DNA of 64,000 bases from contig NAVB01000608.1 in assembly GCA_002179805.1 (NCBI GenBank), forward strand, positions 84,051-148,050, in the 5' to 3' direction. Origin of the DNA: Acanthamoeba lenticulata. Its lineage: Eukaryota; Discosea; Longamoebia; Acanthamoebidae. Under the pieces are notes generated by a model, which was not told the origin of the DNA, ran no database searches, and was given only the letters and a program-made list of their open reading frames with translations. Every line of letters starts with the position of its first letter. Positions within the stretch are counted from its first letter, which is position 1. This document shows, piece by piece, positions 47,125-61,599 of the stretch. The translations under genes and the position numbers were made by a program.

Positions 47125-49448
47125 TCATTGGGAATCGTGCATACGCCGTACTTCAAGCACAGTCCCAACACAGAAGATCGTGTGGTCTTCTGGTACAACC
47201 ATGACGGCCTGTCCTGGTGCAACGTGGAAGGTAGAAAGGGCCCGAGGAAGCCGCAGCCACACGTTGACGTCATCGCCTGAAGAACTCTTTCGTGTGCTCT
47301 GTGCTGCTTTCTCGTCCTTCCCCATCATACTGTGCACAAGGGGGAGAACTTGAATGTCAAGTTCCTGTGTTCAACAGTTTGTTGAGGACTGGCGCGTACG
47401 TGCAGCCCGCCCAGACGCCCTCGCAGTGAAGAATGAGGTCTGTGTTGTGCAACCTCGCCAATCGATCTGGTGCAGGTGGGCAGATCAAACGTAGCCGGAT
47501 CGCGTCGATGCTGGAATACTGCACCATTACCATCATTAAAAAGGTCTCATGAGATTCGCATTCAACGACTTAGCTGTGGGAGAGGCTCGTCGCACCGGGC
47601 TTGCAGTCAGAGCGATAGGGCTGGTTCCTCGTGACGGTGAACCAATGCCCGGCGAGAACGAAATGAGGACAATGTCGCCCGGTATGGCGTGCGACCTGGG
47701 ATTTGGACAAGAGAGCATGAGCAGTTAATGCTAACGTACAGGGATGCTGTGGTCAACCTGTCTTGAGACCAATGATCTGCTATGCCGGTGATGAGTAGCT
47801 CTTGGAGGTCAGGATTAGGACGTCTTTCGACAAGCCACAATCGCATGCCCTTCCGCACCAGACCCGCCCGTACGCACCCCACTAGCGCGTTACCTGCGCG
47901 CACCTCTGATCAACGCCCAGCGCTTCGCTCAGCCACAGAGTGATGGAAGTACCGTCGTGGCTCAGAGCCAAAACCGTGACGAGGCACGGATCAAAGACCC
48001 TCAAGGCCTCCTGTGGGAGAGGCTGAGTAGCTTGAATGGATTCCAGGAGCGTTGGTCCGGAATACCACGCTGGGGGCAACACATGCATGTGAGAGGCGGA
48101 CGCCATGTGTCAACAACAGGTGAGGCACAGAAAGGTACAAAATTTGCTGGAGTGTGTGCTGATGTTGTCTCCATCGTAAGCTGATATCGGGAGGAAAAAG
48201 AGGGAACCATCCTCTTGCGCAAACTTCAACTTCATACGCTTCACGCTCCTTGAAACCTATCAATCAGCCGAGGAGCGAAAGTACAACACGAGAGGGCGGT
48301 CATGTACATGGTTATTTCAGTCACAATTTCGTTGTAGCGACTGGGCACGGGAGGGATTTTGTTGATGGCCACGATGACACGACTCACGCCAGCAGCAGCC
48401 GCAAGTTTAAAGTGCTCACGTGTTAGGCCATCTCGGCTAATCCCCGCCTAGGGTCAGACGCAGGGGACATGGTGAGTGAGCTGCTCCGACCCGGCCTGTT
48501 TGTTGTGCGTGGTTACCTCGAACTCGCCAATTGCCGCGCTCACGACGAGAACGGCACAGCTGGACAAGGCCAACATCTGATGTACAAGAGCGCATAAGTC
48601 GCAGAGCAATGCCACAGCGAGCAGGTGGGAGGCAACTAACCCACGCGATGCTCATCGAGCTTCGCTTGGGGCACCAGACGGACAGGGTGCTCTTGGAAGC
48701 CTCGAGCTGAGTCAAATTGGTGACAACTGCCGCAGTGATTAGAGATCAAGAGAAGGCTTCACAAACCACGCGTGGAGATGAAAAGCAAGAACGTGTGTAC
48801 TGTCATCTGGAGAATAGGCAACGTGTGTAGCAAAAGCGTGTGGCATTTCGTAGTGTAGCATCGCACAGCTATCTAGTGGAGACCTGCCCGAAGCGATGCA
48901 CCTCGCACGGAGCTGACTCGTCACTGGCATGACCGTGCTTATATATGAGAACGGAAGGTAGATGAACGAGGACAAGGATGTATACCTCCTCTGGAAACGG
49001 CACCCAACTGCACCATGAGTTGGCCCAGGAGGGTGGACTTGCCACAGTCGACGTGTCCTACAATAGCGACCCGAATGTGTGGTTTCTTGTGCGCAAGCGT
49101 GTGCGCAAAGTAGTGCTTCTTCCAGTGTAGGCTTGTGCATGGCATACTCGGCAAAGCTTCGTTTGAGCACCGTCCAGAAGACTAGCGACCACACACAAAT
49201 TGTCAGCTGTCCTCCTATCGCATGGCGAGCATGAATAGTACGTACGCCCATCACAAACAACCTCTTCCATAGGCCTGCATCATCAACAAGGGCGCAGGCC
49301 GTGCGGCAAGTCATTCCAAAGCGCACCACCTCCGGGCCGTCGGCCCAGCCAAGCACATAAACCCACACCTGCAAGCCTTTGTGAGAGAAGCTTGGAACTA
49401 AAGGAGGGTCCGGTGGACGGTCCATACCTCAGGTGGCAACACCTCCAT
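47125..49448 (-). CDS. F-box protein fused to a degenerate EF-1-alpha/HBS1-like GTPase
   Basis: Start at 49448; an intron after MEVLPPE restores an F-box (LPPEVWVYVLGW; GMTCRTACALVDDAGLWKRL). A translational-GTPase domain follows: G1 is intact (VAIVGHVDCGKSTLLGQLM). Where G3 (DxPGH) should be, the aligned exon reads LSVWCPKRSSM, then SSCAVLVVSAAIGEFE. G4 reads VIVAINKIPPV, so the Asp of NKxD is missing. Later exons match domain I end and domain II (LFFLPISAYDGDNI; PPAWYSGPTLLESIQA; CVRAGLVRKGMRLWLVERRP; HAIPGDIVLISF) and domain III (DLILHCEGVWAGCTYAPVL; FCVGTVLEVRRM). All three EF-1A domains are present but GTP hydrolysis is doubtful. Possibly an SCF adaptor that recognises translation partners. 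Head to head with the MePCE gene. Confidence 0.75.
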
Positions 49449-49480
49449 CTCCTGTGGCCAGAATAAAAACCGTTGCTGAA
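49449..49480. promoter_or_regulatory. Very short bidirectional promoter
   Basis: Only about 32 bases separate the inferred start codons of the F-box/EF-1A-like gene (49448, minus) and the MePCE gene (49481, plus). If MePCE used the upstream in-frame ATG at 49433 the two coding regions would overlap. Both leaders must therefore be very short or overlap each other. Confidence 0.45.
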
Positions 49481-51463
49481 ATGAAAAGAAAACAGAAAAA
49501 AGGGAACAATACTGGAAAAGTTTTAGAAAATAAAGAGCAAGGAGCAGACGAGATGGAAGCTGGCAGCAAACAGGGCGTTGAGGGTGGGAAGGCTGGCACC
49601 ACAACCGAAGCGTCCAAGTTTGGCTCTGTGCCTAGACAGCTTTGGAAGCGAGATAAGGAAGCCAGTTCGGGGGTAGCGTTGCCGCCGATCGTACGCAATT
49701 TTCGCACCGCCTCGCCGTCTGGCCCGCCTCCTGTTCGTGCTGCAGCCAAGCGCAAGGCAAACGAGGGCACATCAGCAGGTAAGCATCTTCTTGCTCGCAT
49801 TGTTGCTGAATCACATGTGGCTCACAACTCCGCATCGAGCGATACTAGATCCAGCACAGGAACAAAAGACAAAAGATCATGAACGAACACAGCCAAAGCA
49901 TAAAAAGGCGAGGACTGGCGAGGCTGACGGCGAGCAGAAGTTCGACTTCATCTATGGCAACTACAACCGCTACTACTCCTACAGGTACAGCTCACAGACC
50001 CCTCTCTGTTCTACACTGGTGTACTTTCCTGCCTCAGAGATCTTAACGTGGCCCGTGGGATGCGTGCACAGGAACAAGGGCCCAAACAAGAGTGGACGCG
50101 ACGCCCGTCTCGACTACTTCAAAAAAGAGTGGTTTGAAGGCAAGCGTGTGCTTGATATTGGCTGCAACACGGGGGCCGTGACCAAGCTCATCGGTAGGCT
50201 GTTCTCTTTGTCACGAATTGCTATTGCGCCACGCAGGGCAACCCACTTTACACCTGCTCTAACCTGACGCGTGTATGCTGCGCTGCTTGATAACCACGCA
50301 CACGAACAAAGGCAGGAACCTTCATCCGCAGTCTATCCTGGGGATTGACATCGATAAGGACTTGATCAAGCGCGCCCAGGAGATTCTGGGGGGTGACATC
50401 AAGCGCAAGGAGAAGTACGCCAAGGCATACAACATCCGCGCTGAAGCCAAGGTCGCCAACAAGCGTATCAAGTTCAACGACGACGGTGAGCCGGAGGAGC
50501 AGAGCAGCAAAGAGCCACCGGCACAGGAACCGACGACCACGTCGTCAACAGACAAAGGGAAAGAGCGAGAGAAAGAAAAGGGCGAAGAGAAGAAGACCGG
50601 AGAGGGCGAGGGCGAGGAAGAAGAGGCCACCACGCCGCAGACTTTTCAGATCCGGGAGAACTGCTACCCGTGGAACACGACATACCGCACGGAGAACTTT
50701 GTTGAGGACTCGGCTCAGCATGCGCAGAAGTACGACGTCATCTTGTGGTACGTCTCCTCCCCCTTCCCACTGGACAAGCATACGGAAGCAGCAGCAAGCC
50801 CTCAACGCGAGCGAGACTCACACGAGGTGGGCTGCGCGCTATCTAGCTTGAGTGTCACCAAGTGGATTCACCTGAACTGGGGCGACGAGGGCTTGAAGAC
50901 GCTATTCCGTAAGATTTATGAGCTACTCAACGACGGTATTTTTCCTTTTCTCTGCACCTTTCCCGGTCTGGGGTTGCTGACCGGACTTGACCTGAACGTG
51001 CGCGTATTTGGTGGTGGTCCACCCAGGCGGGATGCTGATCCTCGAGCCTCAGGAGTGGGACAGCTATCGCAAGAAGGCCCGATTGACGCCCCAGCATAAG
51101 GAAAGCATGCGCCGCGCCGAGCTGCGGCCGGAGAACTTCCGAGAGTATCTGCTGGGCGAGGTGGGGTTCAAACGTTGCGAGGTTCTCCGCGAGGCCGCCC
51201 AGAAGAAGAAGAACAAACCTCCATCGGCGCTGGCACGCGCGGCCAGACGCAAGGCGACCACGTCCGGGCAAGCCACAACAGCGGCAGAGCAGCAGCAACA
51301 GGAAGGCGAGGCCGCAACGCCAAAGGACAAGAAGCAGGCGGGCGAGGCCAAAGGCGAACAGGCCAAGGCGCAAGACAAGCAGCCAGCAGAGACAACGGAC
51401 GCAACTGGTTCGACTCCTCCCGCCAAGGGTTTCAGCCGAGGCCTTTACCTGTACTGCAAGTGA
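49481..51463 (+). CDS. Bin3/MePCE-type RNA 5'-gamma-phosphate methyltransferase
   Basis: SAM-dependent enzyme that methylates the 5' gamma-phosphate of small nuclear RNAs such as 7SK (animals) or U6. After a Lys-rich disordered N-terminus, the core begins DFIYGNYNRYYSYR, then NKGPNKSGRDARLDYFKKEW and the SAM motif KRVLDIGCNTGAVTKLIG. The next exons read HPQSILGIDIDKDLIKRAQEI, a Lys/Glu-rich insert, ENFVEDSAQHAQKYDVIL, SVTKWIHLNWGDEGLKTLF, GGMLILEPQEWDSYRKKA, LRPENFREYLLGEVGFKRCEVL and the terminal GFSRGLYLYCK. Every signature block of the Bin3 family is present. An extra Gln/Lys/Ala-rich segment lies just before the end. Nuclear. Start at 49481 favoured because 49433 overlaps the divergent gene. 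Confidence 0.9.
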
Positions 51464-52399
51464 GCGCACAGCCTCGTGTTGTTGTTGTTCGACAAGCGCA
51501 GCAACAATAGAACGCGTCAAGTCAACAAGGAAACCGACTCGGCTTTTCTTCTTCTTGGGAGCGACGACAACACCACAACAACAACAACAACGCAGGGTCC
51601 GCCTCCACTCCCACACCCCACAACAAGGCACAGCAGGGATCCCGCACACGATGATGGTGGTGAGGATCGCCATGGGTGTCATCCGGCTCGCCGATGAAGC
51701 GGCGGAGGTAACCGCTTGGGTGTTGCACCGGAGTGACACGAGGGATCGAATCATCTTCCTCCTTGGCCGAGGAACCCAACAGTTCGTGGTGGGTAAGAAG
51801 AGGCCGCACAACCGTTGCGGCAGCATGTCAAGGCACCCCACCGCAAGTGCCCCGTCACCTTCCCAGAGAAGCACTTGCTGTCGACTAACCGGACAACAAA
51901 GTATATATTCGGTCGTTAATTTCCGGTAAAGGTTCGTCGTGATTGGCGCATCGGCGGATAACCGGATAGTCGGAAGGACCGCGGCTCGGTCGGACAACGC
52001 GTGACTTCCGGTTGCGCGCGAACCGTTGGCCTGCCCGCTAGACAGAAGACCGAAGGAGAACATGAAGGAGAACTATGGCGGACCTGAACCTTCCCGCCAC
52101 TCAGGCACGTCTCCCCACTCCGGCAGGGATCAGATAATCGTGGTGCCCTCGTCCATCCCAAGTTATCCTTCTGCCTCTCCAGCGCGTGCACAACGCCACA
52201 CCCTCGCCTGCACACAGGCCTGTCTGTCTATCCAACGCGCCTCACGGCTCTACCCACAACTAGACCCCAAGCCTCTGCATACTTGTCCGCTCGTCCCTTT
52301 GTGGCCCGGACCTGTCTGTCAGCACACAACAACTTGCTTCCTGTGCGAGCGTAACAAGTCACCCTGCCCGAGTTTTAACTCCAGGCCACACACACAAAA
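51464..52399. other. Intergenic region upstream of the sugar transporter
   Basis: About 0.9 kb between two plus-strand genes. The left part is rich in CAA/GTT-type short runs (51480-51600). A TATA-like GTATATATTC lies at about 51901-51910, followed by GC-rich sequence with several scattered CCGG/TTCCGG motifs (51920-52020). The right part, up to 52399, is C-rich and pyrimidine-biased, as expected of a 5' leader. Minus-strand open frames here run antisense from MePCE and have no family match. Confidence 0.5.
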
Positions 52400-54198
52400 A
52401 TGGTGGACCTCAACTGTTCCATGGCCAAGTTCTCGCGCTTTGCAGGTTTCTTCTATGGCTGGCTAGTGGCCTTCACCGCGGCCATGGGCGGCTTCCTCTT
52501 CGGCTACGAGATTGGTATTATCAAGTACGTCGCTTCCACTAGCCCGTGCCCGGAACACTTTCCCTTTTTTTTTTATTCTGACCTTTTGGTGTTCCTGCAC
52601 AGCCAAGTGTTCACGATGCACCCCTTCAAGACCACCTTTGACATCGAAGACTATAACCCCAACACCGGCACCTATGACGAAACAAGCGAGGGCGACGACA
52701 TCACGGGCTGGGTACGCCAACTTGACCGGAGCATTTCAAGCTTCAATTTTTGGCATTTGACAAATGGGCTGACGGCAACTCCTTCCCCTGTCACGTCTGA
52801 CACACACACAAACAGGTGACATTCACGTTCCTCATCGGTGCCGCGGCGGGCGCCCTCGCGGTCTTCTACCCGAGCAACATGCTGGGCCGCAAGTGGACTA
52901 TCCTGCTCGGCGGCGTGGCCTTCATGGTCGGCGTGGCGATGGAGACCGTGGCCGGCAACATCGCTACTCTGTACTTGGGCCGTGTGGTGGCCGGCATCGG
53001 CGTGGGCTTCATGTCGTGCTGCGTGCCGCTCTACATCGCCGAGACGGCCAAGACCAGCATTCGCGGAAGGCTCATCGCCGTGTACCAGTTCATGATCACC
53101 ATCGGCATCTTCATCGCGACGTGCGTGAACTCGCTGATCCTCAAGTACTACGGCGAGTCGCACGGCGACAGCGAGTGGCGTCTTGCGTTCGGCCTCCAGT
53201 TTGTGCCCTGCGCGCTCATGATGGGATCGCTCCTGCTCCTGCCCTACTCCCCCCGGTGGCTGGCCTACGTAGGCCGCAACAAGGAGGCGCTCGCCGTGGT
53301 GGCCCAGCTGCGGGGCAAGCCCGACACAGACGAGCTCGTCTTGGCCGAGTACGAGGAGATCATCACCGCGGTGGAGGAAGAGAAGGCCATTGGCGAGGGC
53401 TCGTGGCTCGACCTTTTCATCGACCCGGCCGTGCGCTACCGCACCTTCTTGGCCATCACGCTGCAGTTCTTCCAGCAGTGGACCGGCATCAACGTCATCC
53501 TCTACTTTGGCTCCGACCTCTACGCCGCGCTCGGGTTCTCGGAGGACATGTCCAACATCGGCTTCCCGCTCATCAACAACGCCGTCAACATGGTCTCCAC
53601 GCTGCCCGGCATGTGGCTCATCGAGGTCATTGGTCGGAAGCTGTTGATGACCGTCGGCGGCATCGGCATGGCGGTCTCGCTCGCCCTGGTCTGCGTCTTT
53701 GGCGAGGTGGGCGATGCGCAGGACTCGCTCGATCGGTTGGGCATTGGCGCCATCACGTTCATCCTCGTTTTCACCGTCTTCTTCGCCGCCACGTGGGGTC
53801 CCGTCGTGTGGGTCTACCAGTCCGAGATCTTCCCCCTGCGCCACCGCGCCAAGGGCACGTCGGCGGGCACCGTTTCCAACTGGACCTTCAACGCTGTCAT
53901 CTCCAAGGTGGCCCCGCTCATCCTGGCCGACATCAACTACTACACCTACCTCATCTTCGCCGGCATGTGCCTCGCCATGGCCCTCTTCGCGCTCATCTTC
54001 TGTCCCGAGACCAAGGGCCTCACCCTGGAACAAGTCGAGGCCGTCTTCGGCCAGTCGCCTGCCGCCGGCCGCGCCAAGCGGGACGAAGAAGTGGAGCTGG
54101 GCGAGCTCGCCGGTGAAGCTCCGCCGGCTCCAGCGCCCGCCTCGACTCGCTCCAACGCGAGGGAGGGCAGTACCTCGTCCTCCTCGTCGGATGAGTAG
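52400..54198 (+). CDS. MFS sugar transporter
   Basis: Twelve-helix major facilitator of the sugar-porter family, moving hexoses or related polyols through the plasma membrane or a vacuole. Start at 52400; two short introns (about 52526-52601 and 52715-52815) precede one long exon. Signatures: helix 1 AAMGGFLFGYEIGII, loop 2-3 NMLGRKWTILLGG, LGRVVAGIGVGFMSCCVPLY then IAETAKTSIRGRL, PYSPRWLAYVGRNKEA (PESPRW-type), QFFQQWTGINVILYF (QQxxGIN), WGPVVWVYQSEIFPLRHRAK and FCPETKGLTLEQVEAVF (PETKG). All conserved loops are present. The C-terminal tail is acidic and Ser-rich. Substrate not deducible; proton symport is usual for the family. Confidence 0.93.
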
Positions 54199-54525
54199 GG
54201 CGAGCAAGGCATGCCGGAGGAGCTCGGCGTGCGCTGATGGCTCAACTCAAGAGCATATACAGTTTGGGCTGTGGTGTGCCCCTGTTATGCGTTGTATCAA
54301 TCAACGACTGTAAAGTAGTGTGAAAAATAGAATCGTTTTGAGTACATTCGACACCCTCAGTTTATTCGCGAGAGGGGTTCAACAACGTCGCCTGCACAAA
54401 GCCCTTCCCACGGTGGTGCAAGTGGCACGCGACTTGCAAGTGCGCAAGCGGAGGCAAAACTGTGCATCTCTTCTCTTGCTTACCCAACAATAACAACGGG
54501 GAGAACAGGAAGGGCGGCAGTAGGC
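54199..54525. other. Convergent intergenic region
   Basis: About 330 bases between the stops of the sugar transporter (plus) and the SR protein (minus). It should hold both 3' untranslated regions. No coding signal or repeat was seen. Confidence 0.5.
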
Positions 54526-55922
54526 TTACTCGGCCTGCTGCTGGTCGTTGGCAGCGCCGTCAGCAGGGGCACTGTCGGCGTCGCGTGCGGGCGAAGGGCT
54601 CCTCCGGCCAGGCGAAGGCGAGCGGCGGGGCGACGGCGAACGCCTGTCAGCCGGGCTCGGGCTGCGCGAGCCGCTCGTCCTCCTGCGCTTGGGCGAGGGC
54701 GACCTCCTGGGCGAGGCGCTCCTCCTCGCTCCGGGCGAGGGAGTGCGCGAAAGCCTCCTCTTCTCCACGGGGCTACGCCGGGGAGACGGCGACCTGCGGG
54801 GCGAGGGCGACCTGCGGCGCGGCGAAGGGCTGCGGCGCGGCGACGGCGAGCGCCTCCTGGGCGAGGGGCTGCGGCCACGCCTGGGCGAGGGGCTGCGACC
54901 ACGCCTGGGCGAGGGGCTGCGGCCACGCCTGGGCGAGGGGCTGCGGCCGCGCCTGGGCGAGGGGCTGTAGCGCCTGCCGCGCGGCGAAGGGCTGCGGCTG
55001 TAGCCACGGTCGTAACGAGGAGGCGAACGAGGACGATAGCCTCCGCCACCGCCCATGCCACCACCGCCGTAGGGAGCGCCACCACGAGTGCAGTCCCGCG
55101 CCCAATGGCCAACTTCGCCACAACGGAAGCAGGCATCGCCTAGAGAGAGAACCGCAAACGGCTTGACAAGTTAGTTGATCCACAATTTGGTGTCTAGATG
55201 CTGGAATTGAGGTTCATCACGTACTGCGCGGACCACCGGGAGCCCTCCTCTCGCCCTTGGCCCACTCCACAGCAATGCGCTTGCCCATGAGGGGAGCACC
55301 ATCCTGTTACGAGAATAGAATGGGTAAGTAGAAGAGGTAAGGCAAGAAAAGCTCTGGTACCAGATCGCGGATGGCGTCTTCGGCATCACGACGGTCCTCA
55401 TACTCGACGAAACCGAAGCCGACCTTCACATCGCAACGGATGATACGGCCATATTTGTAGAACATGTCCTCGAGATCGCGAGGGCGGCAATCAAGTGGCA
55501 ACCGTCCTGTGTACACCAAGTCACTTCACTTGTAAGAAAGAGATACCAACCGGTTTCACGCAGGATTAAAAAGGGCTTTAAAAAAATGCCAGTCGAATCT
55601 GTTTGAGACGCAGGCCTGCCGCTGGGATCGGATGGCTTGCCCACTCCAAACAGCAGCAGCAACAAATTTGGCACTAACGATAGACAGAACAACTTTTGAT
55701 GTAAACTAAAGCGCGTGTGTGGTGGAAATTCAGGGTGCCAGATCGGTGTGATGATAGCCATTTATAGAGGAATTATTGGTACAATGGCTCGTCTGCTGCA
55801 CTGGCGGCCGGGCTGCAACGCGCATGTGGCCAACTGGCGGCAGGCGGCAGGGGCACCAGGGCGCGGGCAGAAGAGCGGCAGGGCAAAGGCAGTGTTCAAA
55901 TCGTACCGATGAAGAGAGCCAT
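54526..55922 (-). CDS. RSZ-type SR splicing factor (RRM, zinc knuckle, RS domain)
   Basis: Start at 55922: a tiny first exon (MALFIG, 55922-55907) is joined over a 400-base intron (55507-55906) to [20 protein letters not shown]. The RRM continues with [18 protein letters not shown] (RNP1) and [14 protein letters not shown]. Then a CCHC zinc knuckle ([14 protein letters not shown]) and a Gly linker, then about 130 residues of [14 protein letters not shown] repeats with a 24-base coding period. This is the SRSF7/RSZ22 architecture. Such proteins bind exonic enhancers and recruit U1 snRNP and U2AF, and are phosphorylated by SR-protein kinases. The long first intron is unusual here and may be regulatory. 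Confidence 0.9.
54830..54968. repeat. 24-base tandem repeat in the RS domain
   Basis: Near-identical 24-base units (GGGCGAGGGGCTGCGGCCACGCCT and variants, plus-strand reading) repeated about five times in the RS exon. Each unit encodes RRGRSPSP on the minus strand. Recent unit-level duplication is suggested by the near identity at synonymous sites. Confidence 0.88.
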
Positions 55923-56090
55923 CGTTGAGGTTGTGTGTGTATGTGTAGATTGTTTGTGGAAGAGAAAACGAAAAAGGCCCAGCCAGACCGTTTGGCGCGT
56001 GTCGCCGTGTGTCAAAGGGTGGAAAAAAGCCGGAACATTCAATGAGAGCTGCTCGATTGGTGCAAGAAGGGTTCGTACATAAGAAATCTG

Positions 56091-59695
<3,605 letters not shown>

Positions 59696-59721
59696 AAAGA
59701 AAAAGAAAAATACAAAATACA

Positions 59722-59723
59722 AT

Positions 59724-59754
<31 letters not shown>

Positions 59755-59761
59755 AAAAGAA
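59722..59761. repeat. GAAA short tandem repeat
   Basis: About ten GAAA units just downstream of the AAA ATPase stop codon, in the short space before the CPBP protease gene. Probably a polymorphic microsatellite. Confidence 0.85.
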
Positions 59762-59817
59762 ATAAACTCCTTGCTGTTGTGTCCCCGCACGGTTGTAAGC
59801 CAACTGCGCTGCTTGCC

Positions 59818-61564
59818 ATGGCTGCCACTTCAAGGCGTGAGGTCCCTGTCGTCGCCAGTCCACCGCCCGTCCAAGGAGTGCCCTCGGGTAAATCTTTTGT
59901 GTCGCGTGTGCTTGAGGGGTGCAGCTGGACCGAAATATTTACAAGGGGGGAGGGGCTGTGGTGCAGTGGTCGAGGGCAGTCAAGTCAGGCGAAAGCTGGG
60001 GAACTCGTTGGTGTTTGGCACGGTCGAGGCCACATTCAGCCTGGCCGAGTATTTTGTGCTGGTGCTGTTGTGCCCCACCGTGGCTGGCCTTGTGCTGTCT
60101 GTACTCGACGACCCACCGACCTACCCACGCACTCTCCTCGAGGTACCCCACTTGAACCCACTGGCTCCTTTTATGGCCCAATAACAAACCAACCCCTTCT
60201 TCGCAGTGCACGTCAGTCCGAGAAGGTGAACCTCCCGCAGAGCTTTTCACAAGTGTGGTTTGGCAATGGTGCCAAACGTTTGCTTGTGTCATCTATAGGT
60301 GCGCCCAGCATTGTCAGCGTGTGCCCTTGCCGGCAATCCTCCCGGCCCACTCTGATCTGGTGACGCGCGCTATGCAGCGATTGGGTAGTCATGGCACTTC
60401 ACGCCGTGCTCGCGGCAGCGGCCTGCGGCACTGTGGTGGGTTGGCTACTCTATCGCACCGTGCGTGGGACGCAAGCTAAGACAGGCGCACTGCCCGCATG
60501 GTACATGTACCGTCGTGCCACGCATCTTAGCTTTGCGCCTCCTCTTCGGTTCCGTTCGCTCACATGTTTCTGGCAAGGCTCGGGCTACAGGATATGCGGG
60601 TGAGCAATCTTGCCGTATGGCTGATCAGCTACCAACTAGTCGCCACAGCCGTACTCATCGGTATTCAGGTATTCACTTTTTATGTTGGAATTTGAATTCT
60701 AAATTCCTTACACACTGTTGCTGATCGATCACTGCCCCGCAGGCGGTGACAGGCAGTTGGTACATGGGCCTTTCCAATTTCTTCGCTCCGTACGCGGTGG
60801 CTGAGGCCTCGAACGAGGCAGCGGGCCCAAGGCTGGTGGGCTACTACAACATTGTCAATCTCGTCTTCTTTGACCCGATCAAGGAAGAGATTGTCTTCCG
60901 CGGCTGCCTGTTCTACGTGCTCTATCGCAGGCATGTGGCGGGTGGCCTTTTTGGCTCTGCACCAACTTGCGTCGAGTGCGCTCACTCTGGTCCCGCGCAG
61001 ATCACACAAGGCGATGCCATGTGCGGTGATCGCGAATGTGCTGTTTGGCCTGTTCCACCTGATCAACCTCTTCAGCGGCCGATTCACGGCCCTCTACGTG
61101 GTCCTTCAGGCACGTCATGCGTGCTTGCTTCCCACTCCGGTGCGGCCTTTCTGTCCAACAGGCTCACAAAGTTGGTGCGCGGGGCGAGGACAGGTGGTGC
61201 TGGGCATCGAGATTGGGATGTTCTACAGCGCCCGCTTCCTGTTGCTCGAGTCGATCTGGGAGCCGATCGCACTACACGTGGCCAATAACATCATCGCGAT
61301 GTGCATTCCGATCCAAGATGCCACAACCTTCTCCCATCCGCTCGCTCTGCTCTCTCGTACGTAGCATTTCCGCCCCACCCATCTCCCTGACGTCGCACGT
61401 ATTTGATTTTTGATTTTTTTGTAATATTTTGTAATTTTTATTTATTTATTTTTTGTGCTTGTGGCCCAGTGGCCCATACGATCGTGCTTTATGCTGTGCT
61501 GGGTATCAAGAGCTGGCGTCGAGTGGTCACCAACCCGATCTACTCACGCCAGAAAGACCAATAG
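59818..61564 (+). CDS. CPBP/Rce1-type intramembrane protease
   Basis: Membrane metalloprotease of the CPBP family (Rce1, bacteriocin-immunity CAAX proteases). Start at 59818. Several hydrophobic segments precede the active site (SLAEYFVLVLLCPTVAGLVLS; LHAVLAAAACGTVVGWLLY; WLISYQLVATAVLIGIQ). Signatures: motif 1 IKEEIVFRGCLFYVLYRR (EExxxR), motif 2 ANVLFGLFHLINLF (FxxxH) and motif 3 EPIALHVANNIIAMCI (HxxxN). All catalytic residues are present. Stop at 61562-61564, 36 bases from the convergent gene. Seven or more exons. In eukaryotes the family trims CAAX tails of prenylated proteins at the ER or acts in plastids; the precise substrate is open. Confidence 0.85.
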
Positions 61565-61599
61565 GCGCTCCCTCAAAAGTGCCCTTTTTTCCGCCTCCC

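Noticed and set aside
47056..47280. Plus-strand small protein of about 74 codons
   Set aside because: No ATG start (TTG only), and the opposite strand encodes the EF-1A domain III exon of the F-box gene.
50927..52063. Minus-strand open frame over the MePCE 3' end
   Set aside because: Antisense to a well-supported gene; no domain seen.
52672..54207. Minus-strand open frame of 511 codons
   Set aside because: Antisense to the sugar transporter, which has all family motifs. The shadow is His/Asp/Gly-rich and matches nothing.
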